Assembly (NCBI RefSeq): GCF_000955975.1
Contig: NZ_JYJF01000003.1
Span: 62,001 to 126,000, forward strand
Reading direction: 5' to 3'
Length of the DNA stretch: 64,000 bases
DNA from: Saccharothrix sp. ST-888
Lineage (GTDB): Bacteria; Actinomycetota; Actinomycetes; Streptomycetales; Streptomycetaceae
Below, in pieces: positions 1 to 9,053 of the stretch (position 1 is the first letter of the stretch; each line of letters opens with the position of its first letter). A program made the translations under genes and the position numbers. The notes below the pieces were generated by a model, which saw nothing but the letters and a program-made list of their open reading frames with translations, ran no database searches and had not been told where the DNA came from.

Positions 1-228
1 CCCGAACTCGCGGAGTGGGCCGTCTACTTCGCGGCCGGCGCCCGCCGCCGGGCCGCCGCCGAGGCGGGCATCCGGGGTGCGGCCACCGCGCGCGAGGCGG
101 ACGACCTGATCCGCAACACCGCGCTCTACCACCGCATCGTCCAGCGGCTGCTCGGACTTCACCCCGACCCGCAGACCCGGCCGTTGCCTCCCGACCGCCG
201 CGCCGCCGCGCCGGGGGACGCCGGGTAG
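1..228 (+). CDS. HEPN-domain protein, SAV_6107-like (5' truncated)
   Basis: The reading frame is open from the first base and ends at TAG 226-228, so only the last 75 residues are present. The visible part is an alanine- and arginine-rich helical segment (LAEWAVYFAAGARRRAAAEA) followed by a second helix around LIRNTALYHRIVQRLLGL and a disordered proline-rich tail. This resembles the C-terminal half of the SAV_6107 family of HEPN-domain proteins from streptomycetes, which is known only as a predicted nucleic-acid-associated helical fold. It lies just upstream of the methyltransferase. The family assignment rests on remembered similarity, and the function is unknown. Confidence 0.6.
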   Translation, partial: PELAEWAVYFAAGARRRAAAEAGIRGAATAREADDLIRNTALYHRIVQRLLGLHPDPQTRPLPPDRRAAAPGDAG

Positions 229-356
229 CCCGGCGGCCGACCGCCTGCGGGGCGCAGACCCAGCCCGTTGTGCAGCCGGGGCGGGGCGGGGCTGCGGAGG
301 GTCCGGGCGCACTAAGGTGGGGGCATCAGCAACCCCCGCGACGAGGAGCTTCAGCC

Positions 357-1109
357 TTGTACCCGACGCGTCCCCGCAGCGCCCTGCGTACCGCCGTGGT
401 GTGGGAGGTGGTGAAGACGGCCCTCGAACACCGGGCCGCCGAGCTGGACCAGCCGGTACTGGACGTGCTCGACACGGGCGGCGGCACCGGTAACTTCGCC
501 GTGCCGGTGGCCCGGCTCGGCCACCGGGTGACCGTGGTCGACCCGAGCCCGGACGCGCTCTTCGCGCTGGAGCGCCGGGCCGCCGAGGCGGGCGTCACCG
601 ACCTGGTCCGCGCCGTGCAGGGCGACACCCAGACCCTGCCCGAGGTGATCAGCCCGGGCAGCGTGGACGCGGTGCTCTGCCACGGTGTCCTGGAGATGGT
701 GGACGACCCGGCCGAGGCGCTCGGCAACCTCACCGCGACCCTGCACAAGGGCGGCCTGGTCAGCCTGCTCGCCGCCAACCGCAACGGCGCCGTGCTGGCC
801 CGCGCCCTCGGCGGCCACTTCGCCGAGGCCCGTGCCGTGCTGGACGCCTCCGACGGCCGCTGGGGCGAGCAGGACCCGATGCCCCGCCGGTTCAGCGTCG
901 AGGAGCTCGACCGCCTGGCCTGTGCCGCCGGTCTGCGGGTGGACTCGGTGCACGGTGTACGGGTCTTCGCCGACCTCGTCCCCGGCGTCCTGGTGGACAC
1001 CGAGCCCGGTGCGATGGACGCGCTGCTCAGGCTGGAGCAGGCCGCCGCAGGGGAGCCGGCCTTCCACGCCGTGGCCACCCAGCTGCACCTGCTCGCCTCG
1101 CTCGCCTGA
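357..1109 (+). CDS. class I SAM-dependent methyltransferase
   Basis: This 250-residue protein has the Rossmann methyltransferase core. Motif I is LDTGGGTGNFAVPVA near residue 37, the acidic end of strand 2 is VVDPSPDAL, and a post-core helix carries VLCHGVLEMVDDPAEAL, as in class I enzymes. The substrate cannot be read from the sequence. I chose the TTG at 357 because GAGGAG lies 8 bases upstream and homologues begin at this PRSALRTAVVWEV segment; the longer open frame from base 15 runs through the end of the previous gene. It sits between the HEPN gene and the DUF3040 gene, and a TAAGGT at 313-318 could be a -10 element. Confidence 0.85.
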   Translation: MYPTRPRSALRTAVVWEVVKTALEHRAAELDQPVLDVLDTGGGTGNFAVPVARLGHRVTVVDPSPDALFALERRAAEAGVTDLVRAVQGDTQTLPEVISPGSVDAVLCHGVLEMVDDPAEALGNLTATLHKGGLVSLLAANRNGAVLARALGGHFAEARAVLDASDGRWGEQDPMPRRFSVEELDRLACAAGLRVDSVHGVRVFADLVPGVLVDTEPGAMDALLRLEQAAAGEPAFHAVATQLHLLASLA

Positions 1110-1401
1110 CCGTTCGCTCACAGTCCGCTCGCCGTCCGTGCACCGTCCGCGCACCGTTCCGAAAGATTCCGCTCTTCCGGGCACTTGTCCCGGCGCTGCG
1201 GCGTTGGGCACCGTACGGGAAGCACACGGGCACGTGGCCGGAGCCACGTGCGCCTGACCACCCCGAACCCGGCTCCCGGACCGTATGATCTGGGTAAAGC
1301 CGGAAAGCATGACAGCCAGAACCATGGGGCATATGGACCACACAGGGCCGAGCCAGGGGTGGTGGACCGGTCGCCCCGCGACCGACGAGTAGGAGGACTC
1401 C

Positions 1402-1785
1402 GTGCCGCTCTCGGAGCACGAGCAGCGACTGCTCGAGCAGATGGAGCGAGCGCTGTACGCAGAAGATCCCAAGTTCGCGTCAGCGCTCGAGGGAACCGGG
1501 CTGCGCACCTACACCCGTCGGAAGGTCTACCTGGCCGCCGCAGGGTTCGTCGTGGGTGTCGGCCTCCTGATGGGGGGCATGGTCGCTCAGCACATCTGGG
1601 TGGGCGTTGTCGGGTTCCTGGTGATGCTGGTCTGCGCGGTCCTCGCCGTTACCGGCTGGAGGCGCAGTCCTGCCGGGCACAGGGCAGGTCCCAAGGCGGC
1701 CCCAGCCCCGCGTCGGAAGGCCAGTGTGATGGACCGGATGGAGCAACGCTGGCAGCGCCGCAGGGACGAGCACAACGGCATGTAG
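1402..1785 (+). CDS. DUF3040 membrane protein
   Basis: This 127-residue protein opens with PLSEHEQRLLEQMERALYAE, the hallmark of DUF3040, a short actinobacterial family. It continues with two closely spaced membrane helices (about residues 40-60 and 63-82) and a basic tail. The GTG start follows AGGAGG by 6 bases. The family usually lies upstream of the dcw cluster in actinobacteria and its function is not known. A possible -10 (TATGAT, 1284-1289) lies in the 292-base upstream gap, without a convincing -35. The gene converges with the transglutaminase operon across a strong hairpin. Confidence 0.9.
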   Translation: MPLSEHEQRLLEQMERALYAEDPKFASALEGTGLRTYTRRKVYLAAAGFVVGVGLLMGGMVAQHIWVGVVGFLVMLVCAVLAVTGWRRSPAGHRAGPKAAPAPRRKASVMDRMEQRWQRRRDEHNGM

Positions 1786-1819
1786 CCGGTCGGCGTTCTG
1801 GACGGACGGGTGACAGACG

Positions 1820-1857
1820 GGTGAGGGCGGGCAGTCCATCGACTGCCCGCCCTCACC
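1820..1857. terminator. bidirectional hairpin terminator
   Basis: A perfect 16-bp stem (1820-1835 pairs with 1842-1857) closes a 6-base loop (CCATCG). It lies between the convergent DUF3040 gene (stop at 1785) and the transglutaminase gene (stop at 1894), so it can end transcription from both sides. There is no long T tract, which is usual for high-GC actinobacteria. Confidence 0.85.
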
Positions 1858-1893
1858 TGTTGTGCTGCCCGGCCGGCCAGGCCCCGCCGGGGG

Positions 1894-4293
1894 CTACCGC
1901 TTGCGGCGGGGCAGCCGGGCGCGTACCGGTTCGGCGAGCCGGGAGGCGAGTCGGCCGAGGGCCGCGCGGCCGGCGGCGGCCCGGTCCTCGAACCGCCACC
2001 GCAGCCGCACCGAGGAGGGCGGCAGCAGCACCGCCCGGGCCCGGCCGCGCCGTCCGGCGGCGGCCCGCAGGCCCGCCGAGGCGGCCCGTACATCCGCCCC
2101 GAGGGCGGGCTGCGGCTGCGTCGCGGGTGCGTAGAGCACCTGCTCGGTGGCCAGCGCGACCCGTCCGGCGGCGGCGGTGGCGGTCTCGTCCAGGTGCCCG
2201 CTCTCGGCGATCCGCTGGACCGCGCGGCGCGGGGTGCGGGTCTCGTCGGGCGGGATGCCGAGGTCCCAGGCGGTGTCGGTCAGCTCTTCCCAGGCGGCCA
2301 GCACCTGCTGGTCGGTCAGCTCGGTGGACGGGCCGCCGGGCAGGTGCCGTCCGGCCCCCAGGCGCCGTCGGCGCTGTCGGGCCCGCCAGAGCATCGGTGT
2401 GGCCAGCAGGGCGAGTACCAGCAGGAGGACGGCGAGTGAGACCAGGGCCTGCCAGCCGAGCCACCACGAGGTCGGCTCGGCGGCGCGGAGCACGGCCTCG
2501 TGCTGGTCCGCGCAGTCCCCGGCCCGGCGCTGCTGCGCGCTGCAGGCGCTGCTCGGGCTGGGCGCCGCCGAGGCGCTCGCGGACGGTGCGGCGCTGGGCC
2601 GGTCGGCGGGGGCGCTGGGCGCGGGTGCGGCCTGCTCCTGGGAGTAGGACGGGGAGTTGCCGCGGCTCGGAGTCGGCTCGAAGCGGAGCCAGCCGGAACC
2701 GGCGAAGTACAGCTCGGGCCAGGCGTGGTAGTCCTGGCTGTGCACCACGTAGCGGTCGTTGCCCTGGCTGCTGCCGGGAGCGAACCCGATGGCGACCCGG
2801 GCGGGGATGCCGAGCGACCGGGCCATGGCGGCCATGGTGGCCGCGAAGTGCACGCAGAAACCGGTCTTGTCCTGCAGGAACCGGACGATGGCGTCATTGC
2901 CGGTGGCGGGGGCGACCAGCAGGCTGTAGTGGAACTCCGGCGAGTTGAACCAGGTCTGCAGGGCCACCGCCCGGTCGTAGGCGTTGGTCTTCCCCGCGGT
3001 GACGCTCCGGGCGGTCTCGGCGACCACCGGCGGAAGGTTCTGCGGGAGGGTGAGGTACCGCTTCGCGAAGTCGGCGGGTGCCGCCCCGGCCGTGCGCAGC
3101 TGCGCCGGGCTCGGCTCGACGTCCAGGCTGTCGACCTGGTACTTCAGGCCGTTGCTCTGCTGGCCGTTGTCGGCGACCACGGTACGGGCCTCGGGCTCGT
3201 ACCGCCAGTGGCCCGGCACGGTGACCGTGTCGGCCGGGTACGGCATCGGCAGGGTGTCGGTGCTGAGGCTGTCGGAGATCGTGAAGCTGGTGCGGACCGG
3301 GGTGGTCGGAACGCCCCGGCCGAGGCCCTCCGGTGCGGGGAGGGGCGCCTGGAGCGGCTCCAGCGGCTGGTCGGAGGACTTCCACTCGACGCCGTCGAAG
3401 CTGTCCAGGGCATTGATCCGCAGGTACATCTGGCTCGCATTGCTGGCGTCCGTGGTGTAGCTGAACATCTCCACGTTGTCCGGCCGGTTGAGGTTGGCGG
3501 TCAGTGCCACCACCGGGTTGAGCGAGGTGATCCGCCCGGCGGAGCCGGTGCCCCGGCCCGCTCCCGAACCCTTGCCGAACAGGCCGAGATCGCCGTGCGG
3601 GATGAACACCGGCAGGACCAGCGCACACACCAGGGCGAGCAGCCCGACCCGGTGGCCGTTGTGGGAGAGCGTCCCGGTGCCGGCGCCGCCCCGGCCGGTG
3701 CCGCGGAAGACCCGGCCCCAGCGGGACAGCCGGTCCTGCCCCTCGGCGAACAGCAGCAGCAGGTAGCCGGCGGACGCGACCAGGAACCAGAGCCAGCCGT
3801 GCCCGGCACCGTTCAGCCCGGTGCCCACCGAGTAGAGCGCGAGCAGCGGCAGGCCCGCCGCCGCGGCCCGCCGCAAGGTCACCGCGAGGGCGTCCACCAG
3901 GACGGCGATCAGCGTGACCGAGCCGATCAGGATCAGCCTGAGCCCGTCCGAGGCGGGCGCCGGGATCGTGTACTGCTGGATGGTCGAGACGCCGTCGGCC
4001 ACCAGGGTGCCGATCGCGTCGATCGCCTGGGGGCCAGGCAGCACGCCGGCCGTCATCGAGGGCGCGACGCTGAGGAACATCAGCAGGTACAGCACGGCCA
4101 GCAGCTGGAGCGGCACCACCAGCGCCCGGGACAGGGCGAGACGGCGCAGCCCGGCGCCGACCGCCGCCACCGCGACGATCTGGACGAAGGCGGCGAGGTA
4201 CCAGGTGTTCTGCTTGACCAGGGGGGTCAGGCAGAGCGTGGTCAGCGCGGTGGCCAGCGCCGAGTAGAGCGTCAACTTGGCCCGGGTGGTCAC
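1894..4293 (-). CDS. TgpA-like membrane transglutaminase (DUF3488-transglutaminase-DUF4129)
   Basis: This 799-residue protein has an N-terminal block of about six to seven membrane helices (DUF3488/TgpA N region) and a large extracytoplasmic part with a transglutaminase core. A further membrane helix near residue 610 and a cytoplasmic DUF4129-like tail complete it. The catalytic cysteine is C480 (GFCVHFA) and the histidine is H523 (DYHAW); the third position falls in RFEPT, so a glutamate stands where many family members have aspartate. The GTG start overlaps the DUF58 stop by 4 bases (GTGA), so translation is coupled. Known relatives act on the cell envelope; the substrate is unknown. Confidence 0.9.
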   Translation of the reverse strand: MTTRAKLTLYSALATALTTLCLTPLVKQNTWYLAAFVQIVAVAAVGAGLRRLALSRALVVPLQLLAVLYLLMFLSVAPSMTAGVLPGPQAIDAIGTLVADGVSTIQQYTIPAPASDGLRLILIGSVTLIAVLVDALAVTLRRAAAAGLPLLALYSVGTGLNGAGHGWLWFLVASAGYLLLLFAEGQDRLSRWGRVFRGTGRGGAGTGTLSHNGHRVGLLALVCALVLPVFIPHGDLGLFGKGSGAGRGTGSAGRITSLNPVVALTANLNRPDNVEMFSYTTDASNASQMYLRINALDSFDGVEWKSSDQPLEPLQAPLPAPEGLGRGVPTTPVRTSFTISDSLSTDTLPMPYPADTVTVPGHWRYEPEARTVVADNGQQSNGLKYQVDSLDVEPSPAQLRTAGAAPADFAKRYLTLPQNLPPVVAETARSVTAGKTNAYDRAVALQTWFNSPEFHYSLLVAPATGNDAIVRFLQDKTGFCVHFAATMAAMARSLGIPARVAIGFAPGSSQGNDRYVVHSQDYHAWPELYFAGSGWLRFEPTPSRGNSPSYSQEQAAPAPSAPADRPSAAPSASASAAPSPSSACSAQQRRAGDCADQHEAVLRAAEPTSWWLGWQALVSLAVLLLVLALLATPMLWRARQRRRRLGAGRHLPGGPSTELTDQQVLAAWEELTDTAWDLGIPPDETRTPRRAVQRIAESGHLDETATAAAGRVALATEQVLYAPATQPQPALGADVRAASAGLRAAAGRRGRARAVLLPPSSVRLRWRFEDRAAAGRAALGRLASRLAEPVRARLPRRKR

Positions 4294-5681
4294 GAACCGG
4301 CCTCGTCTCGGGAGGGGCCCCACTGCGGGGACCGGCCGGGCTGGGGGGTGGACTGGGCCTCGGGGCCGTGGGCGGCCAGGCGGCGCGAGGAGCCCTGGGC
4401 GGAGCGGTCGGCCAGGCGCCAGAGGTCGGGCACCGAGTCGTTCGATCCGGCGGGCAGGACGATCCAGCCGGCGTCCCGGAGCAGGTTGATCCGCCGGGTG
4501 GCCTGGTCGTCGGGAGCGTTGGGCGGCACCGGGCGCAGCCCGGCCCAGTCGGCGGTGGACAGCAGGAAGGCGATCCCGGCCCCGGCCCGGCGGCGCAGCC
4601 GGCCGAGCCGGGCGATCTGCTCCTCGTCGAGCTCGCCGAGGACGGCCACCAGCAGGCCCTCGCCGCCGGCCCGGAGGACCTCCTCGGCGCGGGTGAAGCC
4701 GCTGCCGTCGGACTGCTCGATCACGGCCAGCGCGTCCAGCAGCAGCCCGGCCGACTCGCCGACCGTCGCCGTGCCGCCCTCGGTGCCGGGGACGGACCAG
4801 CCGGTGTCGGTGAGCAGCCGGGTCTGGTAGCCGAGTTCCATCAGGTGGACGCCGGCCGAGGCGGCGCAGCTGACGGCCCATTCGAAGGAGGAGGCGGGGC
4901 CGGTCCCGCGGTGCGCGAGCTCCCGGGTGTCCAGCAGGACGGTGGCGCGGGCCTTGAGCGGCTGCTCCTCCCGGCGGACCATCAGTTCGCCGTACCGGGC
5001 GGTGGACTTCCAGTGCACCCGGCGTAGGTCGTCGCCCTGCCGGTAGGCGCGCGGGATGACGTCGTCGTCCCCGGCCAGCGCGAGGGTGCGGGTGTTGCTC
5101 TCGCCGCGGCCGGTCCACTCGCCGGTCAGCCGCAGCGGAGTCAGCGGCTGTACCTGCGGCACCACGGTGAGGGTGTCGGAGGCGGCGAACGACCTGGTCA
5201 GCTCGCACATCCCGAACGGGTCGGCGACCCGCAGCTGGAGCGGCCCGAGCGGGTAGCGCCCGCGGAGGTCCGAGCGGACCCGGTAGGAGACCTCCCGGAA
5301 GCCGCGCGGCTCGACCCGGTCCAGCACGAAGCGCGGGCGCGGCCCGAGCACGTACGGGACCTGGTCCTCCAGCAGCAGCAGGCCGGTGGGGACCCGCGAG
5401 ACGTTGTCCAGGCGCAGGTGCACCCGGGCCTCCTGCCCGGCCGAGGCGCGGTGCGGGGCGAGCCGTCGTCCCCCGGCGACCCGGTAGCGGGTGCGCAGCA
5501 GCAGGGTGGCGGCACACAGCGGCAGTGCGGCCAGCAGCACGCCGACCTGGAGCAGGGTGTCCTGCCCGAAGACGTACGCGCACACGACGGCGGTGATCCC
5601 CGCGGCCAGGAAGGAGCGGCCCCTGGTGGTCAGGCCCTGCAGACCGGTGCGCAGACCTGACGGCTTGTCGGCCTTCGCCAC
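4290..5681 (-). CDS. DUF58 domain-containing protein
   Basis: This 463-residue protein has two N-terminal membrane helices (about residues 25-60). The DUF58 core carries the family signature YRQGDDLRRVHWKSTAR followed by a strand-rich VWA-like fold (ATVLLDTRE). DUF58 proteins commonly pair with MoxR ATPases and TgpA-type transglutaminases, as here, and are thought to be chaperone or scaffold partners at the membrane. The GTG start lies 1 base after the MoxR stop codon, and the end overlaps the transglutaminase start by 4 bases. The three genes are therefore one operon. Confidence 0.92.
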   Translation of the reverse strand: MAKADKPSGLRTGLQGLTTRGRSFLAAGITAVVCAYVFGQDTLLQVGVLLAALPLCAATLLLRTRYRVAGGRRLAPHRASAGQEARVHLRLDNVSRVPTGLLLLEDQVPYVLGPRPRFVLDRVEPRGFREVSYRVRSDLRGRYPLGPLQLRVADPFGMCELTRSFAASDTLTVVPQVQPLTPLRLTGEWTGRGESNTRTLALAGDDDVIPRAYRQGDDLRRVHWKSTARYGELMVRREEQPLKARATVLLDTRELAHRGTGPASSFEWAVSCAASAGVHLMELGYQTRLLTDTGWSVPGTEGGTATVGESAGLLLDALAVIEQSDGSGFTRAEEVLRAGGEGLLVAVLGELDEEQIARLGRLRRRAGAGIAFLLSTADWAGLRPVPPNAPDDQATRRINLLRDAGWIVLPAGSNDSVPDLWRLADRSAQGSSRRLAAHGPEAQSTPQPGRSPQWGPSRDEAGS

Positions 5682-5682
5682 C

Positions 5683-6693
5683 TCAGCCGCGCCCCTGCGG
5701 ACGGGGGATCGGCAGCCTGGCCACCAGGTCGAGGACGATCTGCTCGACGGTGCGGCGGCCCAGCTGGGTCTCGGCGGTGGGCAGCAGGCGGTGCGCGAGC
5801 ACGGGGACGGCGAGGGACTGGATGTCGTCCGGCAGCACGTACTCGCGGCCGTCCAGGGCGGCGGCCGCGCGGGCGGCCCGGACCAGGTGCAGGGTGGCCC
5901 GGGGGGAGGCGCCGAGGCGCAGCTCCGGGTGGGTGCGGGTGGCGGCGACCAGGTCGACGGCGTAACGGCGGACCGGGTCGGCGAGGTGGACCGCGCGGAC
6001 CCGGTCGATCAGCTTGAGGATGTCGTCGGCGTGCGCGACCGGCTGGAGGTCGTCCAGCGGGTTGGCGCCGGCGTGGTGGTCGAGCATGGCGAACTCGGCC
6101 TCGGGGCTGGGGTAGCCGATCGAGATCCGGGCCATGAAGCGGTCGCGCTGGGCCTCGGGCAGCGTGTAGGTGCCCTCCATCTCCACCGGGTTCTGGGTGG
6201 CGATCACCATGAACGGGGAGGGCAGTTCGTAGCTGGTGCCGTCGATGGTGACCTGGCGTTCCTCCATCGACTCCAGCAGCGCGGACTGGGTCTTCGGCGA
6301 GGCCCGGTTGATCTCGTCGCCGACCACGATCTGGGCGAAGATGGCGCCGGGACGGAACTCGAAGTCCATCCGCTGCTGGTCGAAGATGCTGGTGCCGGTC
6401 ACGTCGGAGGGCAGCAGGTCCGGGGTGAACTGGATCCGGCGCACCGAGCAGTCGAGCGAGCGGGCGAGGGTCTTGGCGAGCATGGTCTTGCCGACGCCGG
6501 GGACGTCCTCCAGCAGCAGGTGGCCCTCGGCCAGCAGGACGGTCAGCGCGATCCGGACGGCCTCCGGCTTGCCCTCGATGACGCTCTCGACCGAGGCGCG
6601 GACCCGCTCCACCACCGCACTCAGCTCGTGCAGCCCGGCCGGTCGCGGGGCCCCCGCCCCGACGGCGGCGGTCTGTCCGTTGTAGGTCGTCAC
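5683..6693 (-). CDS. MoxR-family AAA+ ATPase
   Basis: This 336-residue ATPase contains Walker A (EDVPGVGKTMLA), Walker B (VVGDEINRASPKTQSALLE), sensor 1 (VIATQNP) and an arginine-finger region (LPEAQRDRFMARI), all diagnostic of MoxR AAA+ chaperones. The C-terminal lid (RATLHLVRAARAAAAL) is intact. MoxR ATPases are thought to help assemble or activate VWA/DUF58 partners. This is the first gene of the MoxR-DUF58-transglutaminase operon, so the promoter should lie in 6694-6960. Confidence 0.95.
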   Translation of the reverse strand: MTTYNGQTAAVGAGAPRPAGLHELSAVVERVRASVESVIEGKPEAVRIALTVLLAEGHLLLEDVPGVGKTMLAKTLARSLDCSVRRIQFTPDLLPSDVTGTSIFDQQRMDFEFRPGAIFAQIVVGDEINRASPKTQSALLESMEERQVTIDGTSYELPSPFMVIATQNPVEMEGTYTLPEAQRDRFMARISIGYPSPEAEFAMLDHHAGANPLDDLQPVAHADDILKLIDRVRAVHLADPVRRYAVDLVAATRTHPELRLGASPRATLHLVRAARAAAALDGREYVLPDDIQSLAVPVLAHRLLPTAETQLGRRTVEQIVLDLVARLPIPRPQGRG

Positions 6694-6960
6694 CCGTAAA
6701 CTCCCATGGCCCAGTCCGGCCGGACCTCGTCCCGGGCCCGGCCCCCACCCCGATTACGCGGCCTGCCGCCGTTTCGGTTCCGGAGAGGACCTGAGGTGCT
6801 GGAGGACCAGTCCGAGGACCGGTGAGGGCCGGTGGCGCGGTCAGGCAGCCCCAGGTGGTGCGGGGTCAGCCTGCAGGCGCATTCTTCCCTGCCGGACTGC
6901 CGAAAGTCACCCGGGAGGGCGAGACGCCGGGACTGTCCCGGTTCGTCCCGGAGGGCGTGC
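6694..6960. other. intergenic region without a gene
   Basis: This stretch lies between the MoxR start (6693) and the terminator of the carbonic anhydrase gene. Both flanking genes are on the minus strand, so it should hold the MoxR operon promoter. I see no open frame with coding character and no clear -10/-35 pair. A single AT-richer spot, CCCCGATTACGCGG near 6750, is the only weak candidate. Confidence 0.5.
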
Positions 6961-7009
6961 GGTGCCGCCCGGGGCCCGGACGTCATCGGCCGGGCCGGCG
7001 GGCGGCACC
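6961..7009 (-). terminator. terminator of the carbonic anhydrase gene
   Basis: This is a two-tier perfect hairpin: an outer stem of 11 bp (6961-6971 with 6999-7009) and an inner stem of 7 bp (6973-6979 with 6990-6996). It begins 6 bases beyond the carbonic anhydrase stop codon, as expected for an intrinsic terminator. Confidence 0.8.
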
Positions 7010-7015
7010 GGACGG

Positions 7016-7555
7016 TCAGCGGATCTCGCGCAGCAGTCCGGTGTGGACGTCGAAGACGAAGCCCCGGACGTCGTCGGTGTGCAGCAGGAACGGGGAGGTG
7101 CGCACCCGCTGCATCGACTGCCGGACGTCGCTGTCCAGGTCCACGAAGGACTCGACGGCCCACTGCGGGCGCTGGCCGACCTCCAGCTCCAGTTCGCGGC
7201 GGAAGTCCTCGGTGAGTCCGAGCAGGCCGCAGCCGGTGTGGTGGATCAGGGCGATCGAGCGGGTACCGAGGGCGCGCTGGCTGATGGTGAGCGAGCGGAT
7301 GGTGTCGTCGGTGACGACGCCGCCGGCGTTGCGGATCACGTGCGCGTCGCCGAGTTCCAGGCCGAGCGCGGCGAACAGGTCGAGCCGGGCGTCCATGCAG
7401 GCCACGACGGTGACCTTCTGGACGGGGCGGGCGTCCATGCCGCCGTCGCGGTAGCCGACGGCGTAGGCCCGGTTGGCCTCGACGAAGCGATCGATGATCG
7501 TCGGGGCGGGGTCGGCAGCGGCGGACGGCGTGGGCCGGTCAGGGGTCACTGTCAT
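7016..7555 (-). CDS. beta-class carbonic anhydrase
   Basis: This 179-residue protein matches the beta-carbonic anhydrase fold that interconverts CO2 and bicarbonate with a zinc ion. The ligand motifs are ACMDARLD (Cys and Asp-Arg dyad) and HHTGCG (His and Cys). The length suits the short actinobacterial type. I placed the start at ATG 7553-7555 (MTVTPDRP), because the upstream extension of the open frame is arginine- and proline-rich and unlike the family. The gene is divergent from the dcw cluster. A role in supplying bicarbonate is inferred from the family. Confidence 0.92.
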   Translation of the reverse strand: MTVTPDRPTPSAAADPAPTIIDRFVEANRAYAVGYRDGGMDARPVQKVTVVACMDARLDLFAALGLELGDAHVIRNAGGVVTDDTIRSLTISQRALGTRSIALIHHTGCGLLGLTEDFRRELELEVGQRPQWAVESFVDLDSDVRQSMQRVRTSPFLLHTDDVRGFVFDVHTGLLREIR

Positions 7556-8049
7556 GCCGACGACGGTAATAGGCTTTCGCGCTCCGTGGTGGGGGAGGGG
7601 TGCGGCTTCTTCGGCGGTGTGATGGAGTGCATAGCGGCGCACGGAGATCGGTCCGGGTGACTTGCCCGCTGTGTCCCGGTCTGTACGGCGCGCGCCGGGC
7701 GCGGTGCGCACCTCGCCCCGGCGCCCTGCCATCGGCGGCGGCCGACCATCGCCCCGCCTCCGACCTGCGGAGAGGCGATACCTCCGCCCGGGTGGTGCGC
7801 CGTCGCGGACGATTGACTGACCACTTCGGCGCGATAGAGTTGCGGCGCAGTGAAGCACCGGTGTCATGCACCGTCAACTGTGCCTTTCCGGCCGGTCGGT
7901 GCGCTCCGTACGCCGCCTTCGGCCTCCACCCGCTCCGTGCCTCCTGGCGCACCTTCCCCGGTGCCGGGCGGCACTCCTTCCCCAGGCGAGCGGGCGGGGA
8001 CCAGAGGCGGCGTGCGTGTCCGGCCCGCCCGGTGGTTCAGAATGGTGGG
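7556..8049. other. dcw upstream region, no mraZ
   Basis: This 494-base divergent region separates the carbonic anhydrase gene and rsmH. The short open frames here have no family resemblance. In many bacteria mraZ would precede rsmH, but no MraZ-like frame is present. The region carries a good promoter at 7813-7840, leaving a leader of about 200 bases before rsmH in which I see nothing else definite. Confidence 0.6.
7813..7840 (+). promoter_or_regulatory. predicted housekeeping promoter of the dcw operon
   Basis: TTGACT (7813-7818) and TAGAGT (7835-7840) are 16 bases apart. This closely fits the streptomycete HrdB consensus TTGACR with TAGRRT. It points toward rsmH, whose start lies 209 bases downstream. 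Confidence 0.65.
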
Positions 8050-9018
8050 ATGAGCAGCGAGAACTCGGCCCCCAAGCACGTCCCGGTGATGCTCCAGCGC
8101 TGTGTGGACGCGCTGGCGCCAGCGATCTCCGCACCCGGCGCCGTGGTGGTGGATGCCACGCTCGGCCTCGGCGGGCACAGTGAGGCACTGCTCACCCAGT
8201 TCCCCGAGGTCAGGCTGGTGGCCGTGGACCGCGACCCGGCCGCCCTCAAGCTCTCCGGCGAGCGGCTGGCCCGCTTCGGCGACCGGGCCACCCTGGTGCA
8301 CGCCGTGTACGACGAGATCCCCCGGGTGCTCGACGACCTGGGCATCCCCGAGGTGCAGGGCATCCTCTTCGACCTCGGCGTCTCCTCGATGCAGCTGGAC
8401 GAGGCCGAGCGCGGCTTCGCGTACGCTCAGGACGCGCCACTCGACATGCGGATGGACCAGACCCGGGGGCTGAGCGCCGCCGAGGTGCTGAACACCTACA
8501 GCCACGGCGACCTCGCCCGGATTCTCAAGGTCTACGGTGAGGAGCGGTTCGCCGGGAAGATCGCCTCGGTGATCCTGCGGGAGCGCGAGAAGGAACCGTT
8601 CACCAACAGCGCGCGTCTGGTGGAGTTGGTGCGCAACGCCATTCCGGCCGCCACCCGGCGGACCGGAGGCAATCCGGCCAAGCGCACCTTCCAGGCGCTG
8701 CGGATCGAGGTCAACGGCGAGCTGGAGGTCCTGGACCGGGCCATCCCCGGTGCGCTCGACTCGCTCGCGGTGGGGGGGCGGATCGTGGTGATGTCGTACC
8801 AGTCGCTGGAGGACCGCCTGGTCAAGCAGTACTTCGCGGCCGGCGCCACCAGCACCGCCCCGCGCGGCCTGCCGTTCGTCCCGGAGGAGCTCCAGCCCTG
8901 GCTGAAGCTGCACACCCGGGGCGCCGAGCTGGCCACGGAACAGGAGATCGAGGAGAACCGGCGCGCCGCGCCCGTACGACTGCGCGTGGCGGAGAGGATC
9001 AGGGAGACTCGGGCCTGA
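8050..9018 (+). CDS. rsmH: 16S rRNA (cytosine1402-N4)-methyltransferase RsmH
   Basis: This 322-residue protein is RsmH (MraW), which uses SAM to methylate N4 of C1402 in 16S rRNA. Family motifs in order are HVPVMLQRCVDAL, the SAM-binding DATLGLGGHSEALL, DLGVSSMQLDEAERGF, MRMDQTRGLSAAEVLN, RTFQALRIEVNGEL and SYQSLEDRLVKQYF. I chose ATG 8050 (MSSENSAPKHVPVM); the longer open frame upstream is non-homologous. It is the first gene of the dcw cluster here, followed after 35 bases by ftsL. Confidence 0.97.
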   Translation: MSSENSAPKHVPVMLQRCVDALAPAISAPGAVVVDATLGLGGHSEALLTQFPEVRLVAVDRDPAALKLSGERLARFGDRATLVHAVYDEIPRVLDDLGIPEVQGILFDLGVSSMQLDEAERGFAYAQDAPLDMRMDQTRGLSAAEVLNTYSHGDLARILKVYGEERFAGKIASVILREREKEPFTNSARLVELVRNAIPAATRRTGGNPAKRTFQALRIEVNGELEVLDRAIPGALDSLAVGGRIVVMSYQSLEDRLVKQYFAAGATSTAPRGLPFVPEELQPWLKLHTRGAELATEQEIEENRRAAPVRLRVAERIRETRA

Positions 9019-9053
9019 TCCGGCCGGGGGGAGAGCGGCGAGGGAGAAGCGCA

